A DNA stretch of 64,000 bases from Desulfatitalea tepidiphila (GTDB lineage: Bacteria; Desulfobacterota; Desulfobacteria; Desulfobacterales; Desulfosarcinaceae), in NCBI RefSeq assembly GCF_001293685.1, contig NZ_BCAG01000001.1, positions 868,001 to 932,000 on the forward strand, given 5' to 3'. Positions 26,045-33,972 of this stretch are shown piece after piece. Position numbers and translations under genes: made by a program. Below the pieces are notes generated by a model. That model saw nothing but the letters and a program-made list of their open reading frames with translations. It ran no database searches and had not been told where the DNA came from. Numbering within the stretch: position 1 is the stretch's first letter; each line of letters opens with the position of its first letter.

Positions 26045-26827
26045 TTATTCGGGTGGGGAATAGGTTTTGGGTGCCTCTGTTCCCGAGGCGCCATCCCGGT
26101 AACATTTGCCGGCGTACCAATCGATTTGGCGGCAAATGCCGCGGATCATGCTCACCTCGCCGGCGCGCAGTTGAAGCCGGGTGAAAAAGCGGCGCAGCTT
26201 GTTCATCCAGTAGTCGGGGTTGTCCGGCAGAATATAGTCGATGCGCACCAGCAGGTCTTTGACCTGATCGTACATGCCGTCCAGCTCGATCCTCGTGGCC
26301 AATCGGGGTGTTTGATGCTTGGGTTCCGGCCGGCCAGTCTTGAAGATTTCATAGCACATCACCATGACAGCCTGGGCCAGATTGAGCGAGGAGAACTGAT
26401 CGGTGGGAATGGTGACCAGGTGGTGGCAGAGGCGCAGCTCTTCGTTGGTCAGGCCCCGGTCTTCCGGGCCGAAGAGCAGGGCCACCTCGTTCTCCTGTGA
26501 GATCGACACCAGATGTTCGGCAGCCTGCTGCGGGTGCATCACGAATTGGCGTTCGCGACCTTGCCGGGCCGTGGTGCCGATGACATAGCCGAACGGCGCC
26601 AGAGCCTCCATGAGGTCATCGAAACAGCCCATCTGTTCGACCACCTCGATGGCCGCATGGGTCGCCAGGCGCAATACCCGCGTCAGGTCGCATTTTTCGG
26701 GAGAGACGACCACCAGCCGCCGCATGCCCATGTTGCAGAGGGCGCGTGCGGCGGCCCCGATATTTTCGGGATATCGGGGCCGGTTCAAAACGACGGTGAT
26801 GTTGTCGAGGCGAACGCCCGTCATCAT
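26045..26827 (-). CDS. trmJ: tRNA/rRNA 2'-O-methyltransferase, TrmJ family (SPOUT)
   Basis: 260 residues. The SPOUT fold is indicated by VVLNRPRYPENIGAAARAL near residue 11, LLFGPEDRGLTNEEL near 115 and SSLNLAQAVMVMCYE near 145, the three motifs that build the knotted AdoMet site. TrmJ methylates the ribose of nucleotide 32 in several tRNAs. A C-terminal helical extension (DNPDYWMNKLRRFFTRLQL) is typical of TrmJ. Its ATG overlaps the last base of the ndk stop codon, so translation is coupled to ndk. Confidence 0.85.
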   Translation of the reverse strand: MMTGVRLDNITVVLNRPRYPENIGAAARALCNMGMRRLVVVSPEKCDLTRVLRLATHAAIEVVEQMGCFDDLMEALAPFGYVIGTTARQGRERQFVMHPQQAAEHLVSISQENEVALLFGPEDRGLTNEELRLCHHLVTIPTDQFSSLNLAQAVMVMCYEIFKTGRPEPKHQTPRLATRIELDGMYDQVKDLLVRIDYILPDNPDYWMNKLRRFFTRLQLRAGEVSMIRGICRQIDWYAGKCYRDGASGTEAPKTYSPPE

Positions 26828-27240
26828 CAGACACGTTCCAGGGCGTTGAAAAAGTAGCCGGTTTCGAAGGCGGCGGTTTCAGGCGCGTCCGATCCGTGGA
26901 CCACGTTTTTTTCAATGTCGGTGGCGAAGTCGCGACGGATCGTACCTTCGGCCGCATCTTTATAATTGGTGGCACCCATCATGTCGCGCCAGCGTTTGAT
27001 GGCGTTTTCGCCCTCCAGAACCATCACCACGACCGGACCGGAACACATGAAATCGGTCAGGCTTTGGAAAAAAGGACGTTCCCGATGCACGGCATAAAAA
27101 CCCTGGGCCTGGGTTTTGGACATTTGAATCAGCTTCATGGCCTTGATTTTGAGCTTGTTGCGTTCGATGCGGAGGATCACCTCGCCGATGAGTCCGCGGG
27201 AAACGCCATCGGGTTTGATAATGGCCAAAGTTTGTTCCAT
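26827..27240 (-). CDS. ndk: Nucleoside diphosphate kinase
   Basis: 137 residues, normal for bacterial Ndk. The active-site His115 in [10 protein letters not shown], the N-terminal [10 protein letters not shown] and the Kpn-loop region are all present. It transfers the gamma-phosphate between nucleoside triphosphates and diphosphates, balancing NTP pools. The start ATG at 27240 is preceded by AAGGAAA. It is followed, with a one-base overlap, by trmJ; the ndk-trmJ order is likely a small operon. Its upstream region is a 560-base gap full of repeats and hairpins. Confidence 0.95.
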   Translation of the reverse strand: MEQTLAIIKPDGVSRGLIGEVILRIERNKLKIKAMKLIQMSKTQAQGFYAVHRERPFFQSLTDFMCSGPVVVMVLEGENAIKRWRDMMGATNYKDAAEGTIRRDFATDIEKNVVHGSDAPETAAFETGYFFNALERV

Positions 27241-27355
27241 GATATCAGTTTCCTTTCTGTTCGGAGGTTGCGGCTGCCATAACAGAAGGTAATGGTCAAG
27301 TCAACGACCGCCAGTAAGCGGTAGGGATTCTGACTGAACGCTATTCATTAAACCC

Positions 27356-27390
27356 GGCGTGTGTGGAACAGGTGGCCGATGCCACACGCC
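27356..27390. repeat. Hairpin with GGCGTGTG stem
   Basis: GGCGTGTG and its complement CACACGCC flank a 19-base loop. It lies in the 562-base gap between ndk and the FmdB-like gene, directly before a larger palindromic element. Confidence 0.45.
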
Positions 27391-27399
27391 AAGCGGTCA

Positions 27400-27491
27400 A
27401 GTGTCGCTAAAATGCACGGCGGGCGGCCCAGAAACTCGCTGCGCTCAAACAGTCTGGACCGCTTGTCCGCCGTTTGCATTCTATCGACACT
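27400..27491. repeat. Large imperfect palindrome (about 92 bp)
   Basis: Arms of about 35 bases: AGTGTCGCTAAAATGCA at the left edge and, inverted, AGTGTCGATAGAATGCA at the right, continuing through CGGCGG and GGCCCAGA/GGTCCAGA blocks. The central loop contains CTCGCTGCGCTC. It is MITE-like or REP-like and has no reading frame. Confidence 0.65.
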
Positions 27492-27496
27492 AAACC

Positions 27497-27627
27497 GCAT
27501 GGCTCACGTGGCCCTGGCCTCCTGCCCCACACACGCCTGCCATCTCCGTTGCCATGCGATTTTTTATATCAAAAGACTATTGAAAGCGTGCCCTTCAAGG
27601 TGAATCGCATTCAGTTAGAATTGCTGG
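27497..27627 (-). repeat. About 130-bp dispersed repeat, copy 1
   Basis: The reverse complement aligns at roughly 80% by eye with 63847-63980, sharing blocks such as GATTCACCTTGAAGGGCA and ATCGCATGGCAACGG. It adjoins the palindrome at 27400-27491. The nature of the repeat is unknown; no coding potential is seen. The rest of the gap to 27802 shows nothing further. Confidence 0.65.
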
Positions 27628-27802
27628 GTGAACGGCGACGATTGAACCGAATCCTGTTCGGCAAACCCGGGCCGGTTCTCATGCATGTCATTCCCTTAGT
27701 GACGCTGCCGATCGTTGACAACTGGTGTCAAATAACATAATTTGATGAACGAAATCAGTGCAATGGAATATGCCTGAACAGACTCCTACATGAGGTGATG
27801 CC

Positions 27803-28294
27803 ATGCCCATCTACGAATTCTACTGCGATCGATGCCATACTATTTTCAACTTCTTCTCCAGATCCATCAACACGACCAAACGGCCAAAATGCCCCCGGTG
27901 CAAAACCCACTCCCTCTCCCGTCAGATGTCGGCCTTCGCGGTGACTGGGCGGGCCAAGGAAGAAGGGGACATGGAGGACCTGCCGTTCGATGAAACCAAG
28001 ATGGAACAGGCCATGCAAATGCTGGCCGGCGAGGCGGAAAAGATCAACGAGGACGATCCCAGGCAGGCGGCCAATCTGATGCGTAAACTGACCGACATGA
28101 CCGGGATGGAGTTGGGCAGCGGCATGCAGGAGGCCCTCAGCCGGATGGAAAGAGGCGAGGATCCGGAGCAGATCGAAGCGGAGATGGGCGATATCCTGGA
28201 AAACGAAGATCCGTTTCAACTGTCGGGTAAAAAAGCTGCCCGCGCCTCCCGGCGGATAGCGCCTCGCAGGGATGAAACGCTCTACGATTTGTAA
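27803..28294 (+). CDS. FmdB-type zinc-ribbon protein
   Basis: 163 residues. The N-terminal 40 residues are an FmdB/CxxC_CXXC_SSSS zinc ribbon (MPIYEFYCDRCHTIF ... CPRCKTHSLSRQ). The remainder is an acidic, Met- and Glu-rich helical extension with a basic C-terminus, longer than the typical 70-110 residues of the family. FmdB was first noted near formamidase genes, but most members have unknown roles. GAGGTGATGCC precedes the ATG at 27803. It stands alone upstream of a macro-domain gene in the same direction. Confidence 0.8.
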   Translation: MPIYEFYCDRCHTIFNFFSRSINTTKRPKCPRCKTHSLSRQMSAFAVTGRAKEEGDMEDLPFDETKMEQAMQMLAGEAEKINEDDPRQAANLMRKLTDMTGMELGSGMQEALSRMERGEDPEQIEAEMGDILENEDPFQLSGKKAARASRRIAPRRDETLYDL

Positions 28295-28342
28295 ACAATG
28301 GTTAAATAAAATTTAAAGTGTTGAATGACATTGGAGGGGAAC

Positions 28343-28873
28343 ATGGACCCGTCAGTTCTCGACAGAATCGACATCCGGCAAGGTGACATCACCCGTTTGC
28401 AAGTGGATGCGATTGTCAATGCAGCCAACACCTCCTTATTGGGGGGGGGCGGTGTGGACGGCGCCATTCATCGGGCCGCCGGCCCCCAGCTGCTGGCCGA
28501 GTGCCGCACCATCGGTGGTTGTCCGACCGGTGAAGCGCGCATTACCGGTGGCTACAATTTACCGGCGAGATATGTCATCCACACGGTCGGGCCGGTGTAC
28601 AGCGGCAGACCCAAGGACGCGCACCTGCTCAAAGACTGCTATCAGAACAGCCTGGCACTGGCGGTGGCCCATCAGGTGCGAACTATTGCATTCCCGGCCA
28701 TCAGTTGCGGAGTGTACGGCTACCCCATCCATGCCGCCTGCCGCATCGCCTTGGAAACGGCATCGACCTTTCTGGAGGGTCATCCCGAGTTGGAAAAAAT
28801 CATTTTCGTCCTCTTTTCGTCAGGGGACCGCGAGGTATACATCGAACGATTCAAGGCCCTGTCCGATAAATGA
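28343..28873 (+). CDS. Macro-domain protein (O-acetyl-ADP-ribose deacetylase-like)
   Basis: 176 residues from the ATG at 28343, which follows GGAGGGG. The sequence is a compact macro domain of the YmdB/MacroD type: [35 protein letters not shown] is the ADP-ribose-binding region (seen in two shorter blocks near residues 13 and 33), and SCGVYGYP near 122 closes the pocket. Relatives hydrolyse O-acetyl-ADP-ribose or remove ADP-ribose from acidic side chains. The gene appears monocistronic and has no toxin partner of the DarT type beside it. Confidence 0.9.
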   Translation: MDPSVLDRIDIRQGDITRLQVDAIVNAANTSLLGGGGVDGAIHRAAGPQLLAECRTIGGCPTGEARITGGYNLPARYVIHTVGPVYSGRPKDAHLLKDCYQNSLALAVAHQVRTIAFPAISCGVYGYPIHAACRIALETASTFLEGHPELEKIIFVLFSSGDREVYIERFKALSDK

Positions 28874-29042
28874 CAAACTGATTTTGACAACCGCAACAGG
28901 ATCGGATAGCTGATCAAATTTCGATGTCGATGGCATCTGGATTTGACATTGAGACCGGTTATGGTTAGGTTGGCTTGCGCGTCGCAAAAGGCGCGCAAAA
29001 ATCTGCGCCCAGCGGCGATGCATATTATTGAAGGAGGCAATC

Positions 29043-29363
29043 ATGTTCGAAGTAACACCTGCGGCCACGGAACAGATCGCGGCCTATTTTAACGGTAAAG
29101 AGGTCAAACCCATCCGCATCTTTTTGAATGAAGGCGGGTGAGGCGGACCGGGCTTGGCCATGGCTCTGGATGAGCCCAATGATCAGGATCAGGAGTTTGA
29201 TGTGGACGGTTTCAAGTACGTGGTGAACAAGTCGTTCCTGGATCGGGTTCAACCCATCAAGGTCGATTTTCACATGTATGGTTTCAAGTTGGATTGCGGC
29301 GTGGATTTTGGCGCCGGCGGATGTTCGGGATGCAGCTCCGGATCCAGCTCTTGCAGTTGCTGA
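29043..29363 (+). CDS. HesB/IscA-like selenoprotein (UGA = Sec33)
   Basis: 106 residues when the in-frame UGA at 29139-29141 is read as selenocysteine (Sec33). AAGGAGG precedes the ATG at 29043. Both sides of the UGA belong to one family: FLNEGG-Sec-GGPGLAMALDEP matches the HesB-like motif in which Cys homologues have GGCGGP. This is a known bacterial selenoprotein family, described from genome surveys. A hairpin candidate follows the UGA at 29150-29177. The C-terminus is a Cys/Ser/Gly-rich tail (CSGCSSGSSSCSC), perhaps metal-binding. The likely role is iron-sulfur or metal handling. Gene callers would report only the fragment from 29154. Confidence 0.88.
29150..29177 (+). promoter_or_regulatory. 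Candidate bacterial SECIS hairpin for the HesB-like gene
   Basis: Stem GGGCT/AGCCC encloses an inner CCA/TGG pairing with a six-base apical loop TGGCTC, whose second base is G. The loop starts 19 bases after the UGA, inside the usual bacterial SECIS spacing. Confidence 0.5.
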
Positions 29364-29390
29364 CATTTTTTTGATCGGGTTTTAAACAGG

Positions 29391-29423
29391 AAAGCGGGAT
29401 GCCATGCTCCCGCTTTCTTTTTT
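29391..29423 (+). terminator. Rho-independent terminator after the HesB-like gene
   Basis: Perfect 9-bp stem AAAGCGGGA with an eight-base loop, then CTTTTTT, 27 bases downstream of the stop. Confidence 0.88.
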
Positions 29424-29521
29424 GGGAATGGGCGTGACCTGTCAAATCGTAGCGTTGCGTTGCCCGCCGGTTTGCCCTTATAGTGATGGAAAGCGGGTTC
29501 GGAAACAGTTGGGAGTAAAGG

Positions 29522-30241
29522 ATGGCCCTGGTCGATGTTAAGTTGGACGGTCATGTGGCCGTGGTCACCATGAATGATGGTGAAAACTGGTTCAATCCAC
29601 CGTTTCTCGATTCTCTTCAACAGGCGATGGACGCCATCGAGGCCGAAACCGCCGCCACCACGCTCGTGGTCACCAGCAGCCATGAAAAGATTTTCAGCAA
29701 TGGCATCGACCTGGCGTGGGTGGCGCAGCGGATCGAACGCGACCTGCCTGCGGTGAAGCGCCTCTTTTATCAATTGAACCGAATGTTCAAGCGGGTTCTC
29801 AATTTTCCCCTGGTGACCATTGCTGCGATCAATGGACATGCCTTTGCCGGTGGTGCCATTTTCAGTTGTGCCTTCGATTTTCGATTCATGCGATCGGACA
29901 GAGGCTATTTCTGTTTGCCGGCCGTCGATCGAGAATTTGCCTTTTTGCCGGGGATGAACGCACTTCTGGAAAGTGCCATTCCACCCTACCTCTTGCGCGA
30001 AATGCAGATCACCGGTGAGCGGTTGACAGCCGAGACCCTATGCGCCCATCATGTGATCAAGGCCGCCTGCCCCTTGGACCGATTGATGGAGGCGGCCATG
30101 TCGCTGGCCCGTCAAATGGATAAAAAGCGGGAGACGGTGGCTGAGATCAAGAAACGCCGAAACGCATCCATCCTGCATGCACTCGATGTCGACGATGTGC
30201 CCTATATCGAATCCGGACAATTTATCTTTCTCAAGCCCTGA
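29522..30241 (+). CDS. Enoyl-CoA hydratase/isomerase family (crotonase) protein
   Basis: 239 residues with the crotonase fold: SSHEKIFSNGIDLAWVAQ near residue 51 (oxyanion-hole strand) and INGHAFAGGAIFSCAFDFRFM near 104. The general-base Glu position of true hydratases (usually in AxE) is not clear, so an isomerase or delta3,delta2-enoyl-CoA isomerase-like role is as likely as hydration. It acts on acyl-CoA thioesters in the cytoplasm. The ATG at 29522 lies after GGGAGTAAAGG. It is followed 35 bases later by an SDR-like gene that may be co-transcribed. Confidence 0.8.
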   Translation: MALVDVKLDGHVAVVTMNDGENWFNPPFLDSLQQAMDAIEAETAATTLVVTSSHEKIFSNGIDLAWVAQRIERDLPAVKRLFYQLNRMFKRVLNFPLVTIAAINGHAFAGGAIFSCAFDFRFMRSDRGYFCLPAVDREFAFLPGMNALLESAIPPYLLREMQITGERLTAETLCAHHVIKAACPLDRLMEAAMSLARQMDKKRETVAEIKKRRNASILHALDVDDVPYIESGQFIFLKP

Positions 30242-30276
30242 AAGAATGGGTTGAAGAGACGTTATGGAGGCCCCTT

Positions 30277-31185
30277 ATGCAGACGTTGATCACGGGTGGA
30301 ACGGGTTTCGTGGGGCGCTCGCTATGCGCCCATCTCATGAACCAGGGTCATCGTGTGACGGTGATCGGGACGCGCCGAAGATCTGATGCTGAGATCGGTT
30401 CCGATCCATATACGTACATTGCGGCGGATACCACTCAGCCAGGCGACTGGCAACAAGCCGTTGCGCAATCCGATCTGATCGTCAACCTGACCGGGCGAAC
30501 CATCTTCAAGCGTTGGACCCGTCGCTATAAAGAACAGATATACGACAGCCGCATTTTGACGACCCGTCATCTGGTCTCGGCTTTGCCGGAAAAGAGCCGT
30601 GCGATTTTGCTCAGTACCTCCGCCGTCGGCTATTACGGCGATGGCGAGGAACGGATCCTGACCGAGCAGTCCCCCAATGGAGAAGGTTTTTTGGCTTCAC
30701 TGGCCAGGGACTGGGAGGCCGAAGCACGCAAGGCGGCCGACAGGGGGGTCCGTGTCGCGTTGATGCGGCTGGGGATCGTACTGGGCACGGATGGCGGCGC
30801 GCTGGCCAACATGCTGCCGGCCTTTCGCAAGTTTGCCGGAGGGCCTCTGGGCTCAGGTCGCCAGTGGTTTCCCTGGATTCACATCGGCGACCTGATCGCC
30901 GCCATGCAATTTTTGATCGAACGCAGCGATCTCAGTGGAGCATTCAATTTGTGCGGCCCGGAACCGGTGCGCAATCGCGATTTTGCAAAGGCGCTGGGAA
31001 AGGCCATCGGCCGTCCCGCCGCCGTTCCGGTGCCGCTCCTGGCCCTCAAATTGGCCCTGGGCGAAGCGGCCGGGGCATTGCTGGCCGGTCAACGAGCCGT
31101 CCCGGCCGCGCTGCAGGCGGCCGGTTTTGAATTTCGGTATGGCCGGCTGGACGCAGCCCTTGAAGATTTACTGAAGCCAATCTGA
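30277..31185 (+). CDS. TIGR01777-family NAD(P)-binding epimerase-like protein (YfcH type)
   Basis: 302 residues. The N-terminal Rossmann motif is GGTGFVGRSL near residue 7. LSTSAVGYYGDGEE near 111 carries the Ser-Tyr catalytic region typical of the extended SDR subfamily TIGR01777, and PWIHIGDLIAAMQFLIER near 205 and the DUF1731-like C-terminal block follow. The family is widespread (YfcH in E. coli, SDR39U1 in humans) but its substrate is unknown. GGAGG lies upstream of the ATG at 30277. It ends a short plus-strand run after the crotonase gene. Confidence 0.85.
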   Translation: MQTLITGGTGFVGRSLCAHLMNQGHRVTVIGTRRRSDAEIGSDPYTYIAADTTQPGDWQQAVAQSDLIVNLTGRTIFKRWTRRYKEQIYDSRILTTRHLVSALPEKSRAILLSTSAVGYYGDGEERILTEQSPNGEGFLASLARDWEAEARKAADRGVRVALMRLGIVLGTDGGALANMLPAFRKFAGGPLGSGRQWFPWIHIGDLIAAMQFLIERSDLSGAFNLCGPEPVRNRDFAKALGKAIGRPAAVPVPLLALKLALGEAAGALLAGQRAVPAALQAAGFEFRYGRLDAALEDLLKPI

Positions 31186-31265
31186 ACTTTCTTCTTAATT
31201 GTTACCGGCAATCCTGGTAATACGAATCATCGATCCATTTGAATGGGACGAATTGGAGCGATATC

Positions 31266-31445
31266 ATGATGTACTTCTTTCTCATTCTTCTTTTTATCGC
31301 CGTGTTTGTTTTTATCGCTTGGCGACTCTTGACCTTTGCCAGACCCGAGACCGCACCCGAACCCGAAAGTGAGCCTCCGGAAACCTATGTGTGCCCGGTA
31401 TGCGACGACCAGCAATGCGATTGCCATAAAAAAGAAGATCTCTAG
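31266..31445 (+). CDS. Small single-helix membrane protein with Cys-rich tail
   Basis: 59 residues from the ATG at 31266, preceded by GGAGCG. One N-terminal transmembrane helix (MMYFFLILLFIAVFVFIAW) is followed by a Pro/Glu linker and a Cys cluster CPVCDDQQCDCHKKEDL, likely a metal site on the cytoplasmic side. No family is recognised. It precedes the nitroreductase gene by 53 bases on the same strand and could be co-transcribed with it. A role in metal or redox sensing at the membrane is inference from the Cys pattern. Confidence 0.55.
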   Translation: MMYFFLILLFIAVFVFIAWRLLTFARPETAPEPESEPPETYVCPVCDDQQCDCHKKEDL

Positions 31446-31498
31446 CAAACGCCGCTGTTTTTTGACATTCAATACTTCACCGACAAGGAGGATCCCAC

Positions 31499-32044
31499 AT
31501 GACCGACCTGATGAACCTGATTCAAGAGCGACGCAGTATTCGAAAATACGAGGATCGGCCGCTTTCCGACCCGATCTTGCAACAACTCCTGGATGCGGTG
31601 CGATGGTCCCCTTCCTGGACCAACTGCCAGTGTTGGGAGGTGATCGTCGTCAAGGATGCCGCAGCCAAGGAAAAGCTCCAGGCCACGCTGCCCCCTAAAG
31701 GCAATCCCGCCATCAACGCCATGGTGCAAGCCCCGGTGGTGTTGGTGATGTGCGCCAAGGCCAAGGTTTCGGGTTATTACAAAGATGTGGCGTCCACCAA
31801 ATTCGGGGATTGGATGATGTACGACCTCGGGCTGGCGACCCAGAACCTTTGCCTGACGGCCCACAGTCTCGGCCTGGGCACGGTCGTCGTCGGATTGTTC
31901 GATCACGACAAGGCGGCGCAGGCCATGAAGGTGCCCGACGGGTATGAACTGGTCACCATGATCCCGGTGGGATATCCGGCCAAGGTCGGATCGGCCCCGC
32001 CGCGTAAAGAGACCGCCGCGTTCACCCATTACGAGAAATGGTAA
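31499..32044 (+). CDS. Nitroreductase-family flavoprotein
   Basis: 181 residues of the FMN-dependent nitroreductase fold: RRSIRKYEDRPL near residue 11 binds the FMN phosphate, WSPSWTNCQCWEVIVV near 36 and GLGTVVVGLFD near 125 complete the site. Members reduce nitro, quinone or enone compounds with NAD(P)H as dimers, or act in dehalogenation-like reactions. The ATG at 31499 follows AAGGAGG. A small Cys-rich membrane protein is encoded upstream and a SagB-type double nitroreductase-domain gene follows, so related flavin chemistry is clustered here. Its substrate is unknown. Confidence 0.87.
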   Translation: MTDLMNLIQERRSIRKYEDRPLSDPILQQLLDAVRWSPSWTNCQCWEVIVVKDAAAKEKLQATLPPKGNPAINAMVQAPVVLVMCAKAKVSGYYKDVASTKFGDWMMYDLGLATQNLCLTAHSLGLGTVVVGLFDHDKAAQAMKVPDGYELVTMIPVGYPAKVGSAPPRKETAAFTHYEKW

Positions 32045-32164
32045 ACTAAATGGGCCTGTCGGGTCGCCCGTGTCGGCCGTGGGGTCGCCGGTGGCTTGGG
32101 CGATCCGATGCCGGCCGTTCATCCTTTTATCGGCAGGGTGACCATCCGCGAGGATAGTGAGGCC

Positions 32165-33790
32165 ATGGGCACGAACTGGACCATCCTGGACTACCACGAA
32201 GCGACCAAGCATCATTTCCATCGCTACGCGAGGTCGGCGGGGTACATGGACTGGCAGAACCAGCCCCAGCCCTTTCGGTTTTTCGAAGGGGCGAAGATGG
32301 TTCGCCTGCCCCTGCCCGATGATAGACCGGATCTGCCCTATGCGGATCTTTACGTCGCTGTGCCCACGGCCCGCCGCGCGTTGAACATTCACACGTTAGG
32401 GGATTTCTTTTACCACAGCCTTGCCATCTCCGCCTGGAAATCGGCGGGCGGAAGCCGTTGGGCCCTCCGCGTCCATCCCTCGTCCGGCAATCTTCACCCT
32501 ACCGAATGCTACCTCGTTGCGCCGGCCGTCGACGGATTGGCCGGGGGTGTCTATCACTACAATGCCTTGGGCCACGCCCTCGCGCGGCGGATTGACCTGC
32601 CCTCGGAGATCTGCTCTGCGTGGCGCGACCATTTTTCGGGTGACGGGTTCGCACTCGCACTGAGCACCATCTTCTGGCGGGAGTCCTGGAAGTATGGCGA
32701 ACGCGCCTTCCGATACTGTCTCCTGGACGCCGGCCACGCGGCGGCGGCCATCACCATCGCCGCTCGCCTCAACGGCTGGCAGGCGCATTGCCTCTCCGGG
32801 GCTGGCGACCGCCAGATCGCCGCGATACTGGGTTTCGATCGAACCACCTGGCATCCTCTCGAATCGGAGTGGCCGGAAATGATCTTCTGGATTTCCGCCG
32901 TGCCGCAGGCCTCGGCCATACTGCGGTCCCTGCCCGAAGACTTGGTGCGATCGTTGGCAACCCTTCCGGTCAGCGGCCGGCCCGAGCCTTTGAGCCGGAA
33001 ACCCAATCCATGGCCGATCATTCCACGTGCGGCGGCAGCAACGGAGAAGGCGCCCACTTCGGCGCTCGTCTTCGATCCCATGCCCCAAGGCGATTCCTAT
33101 CCCGGGCCCCGATCCAGGCGTGCGTCGGATGTGATCCGCAACCGCCGCAGCGCGGTGAGTTACGATCCGGGCAAGCACATCGCGGCGGACACTTTTTTCG
33201 CCATCCTCGAGCGTACGCTTCCCCGGGCCGCACGCGCGCCGTTTGAAGCCGGACTTCCCGGGCCGGCCGTTCATCTTCTGCTGTTCGTCCAACGGGTGGA
33301 GGATATCGCCCCGGGCCTCTATTTCCTGGCGCGTTCGGCGTCGCGCGACACCATGTCGCAATGGCGGTCCAGATGCCGGCCCGAGTTTTCATGGCAGCCC
33401 GTGCGGCCGGACTTTCCCCTTTTTCTGCTCCAAACCGCCGATATGAGCTACGACGCCATGGCGGTGAGTTGCCACCAGGAGATCGCCGGCCACGGGGCCT
33501 TCGCCGTTGCCATGGTGGCACCTCTGAAGGCTACGGTTGCCGAACGGCCGTTCATGTATCGCCACCTGCACTGGGAGTGCGGCATGATCGGCCAGATGCT
33601 CTACCTGGAAGCCGAAGCCCACGGCATCCGCGGTACAGGCATCGGCTGCTTTTTCGACGACGCGGTCGCAGATCTTATGGGCATCGCCGACGGCAGCGTG
33701 AACAGCCTCTACCACTTCACCATCGGCCATCCCATCGAGGACCGCCGCATCACCACGCTACCGGCCTATCACCACCTGCACGCCGCCTGA
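32165..33790 (+). CDS. SagB/ThcOx-family oxidoreductase with two nitroreductase-like domains
   Basis: 541 residues from the ATG at 32165, where similarity begins (ILDYHEATKHH); TTG 32096 and ATG 32108 would add residues without support. Domain 1 has RRALNIHTLGDFFYHSLAISAW and RVHPSSGNLHPTECYLV; domain 2 repeats the layout with RSRRASDVIRNRRSAVSYD and GIRGTGIGCFFDD. SagB/ThcOx enzymes use FMN, for example to oxidise azolines in thiazole-containing peptides, but stand-alone double-domain forms like this are common in anaerobes and not tied to a peptide cluster. No cyclodehydratase or precursor gene is adjacent, so a RiPP role is unlikely. Confidence 0.8.
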   Translation: MGTNWTILDYHEATKHHFHRYARSAGYMDWQNQPQPFRFFEGAKMVRLPLPDDRPDLPYADLYVAVPTARRALNIHTLGDFFYHSLAISAWKSAGGSRWALRVHPSSGNLHPTECYLVAPAVDGLAGGVYHYNALGHALARRIDLPSEICSAWRDHFSGDGFALALSTIFWRESWKYGERAFRYCLLDAGHAAAAITIAARLNGWQAHCLSGAGDRQIAAILGFDRTTWHPLESEWPEMIFWISAVPQASAILRSLPEDLVRSLATLPVSGRPEPLSRKPNPWPIIPRAAAATEKAPTSALVFDPMPQGDSYPGPRSRRASDVIRNRRSAVSYDPGKHIAADTFFAILERTLPRAARAPFEAGLPGPAVHLLLFVQRVEDIAPGLYFLARSASRDTMSQWRSRCRPEFSWQPVRPDFPLFLLQTADMSYDAMAVSCHQEIAGHGAFAVAMVAPLKATVAERPFMYRHLHWECGMIGQMLYLEAEAHGIRGTGIGCFFDDAVADLMGIADGSVNSLYHFTIGHPIEDRRITTLPAYHHLHAA

Positions 33791-33972
33791 CACGCCAGCC
33801 GCTTTTATCCCGCTGATTTGCAAACCGGTACCCGGGTTCCTATATTGAATGGAAACGGTGGAAGCCCCAAGCGGGCGCAGGATAAGAACCTCCGCCACCG
33901 GTCACGCAGCCCCATGAATCTCTATTTTGGCGGCTTCGGACTGAATCCCGAAAAGCGACAGGAGGCAAACCC

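Noticed and set aside
28343-28873. Macro-domain gene as the antitoxin of a DarT-like toxin
   Set aside because: No ADP-ribosyltransferase toxin gene is adjacent on either side.
29139-29141. UGA in the HesB-like gene as a nonsense mutation or sequencing error
   Set aside because: Both sides match one family, and the UGA falls at the known Cys/Sec position; two further UGA codons in the window behave the same way.
32165-33790. SagB-type protein as part of a thiazole/oxazole peptide cluster
   Set aside because: No YcaO-type cyclodehydratase or precursor peptide gene is nearby, and it follows a plain nitroreductase.
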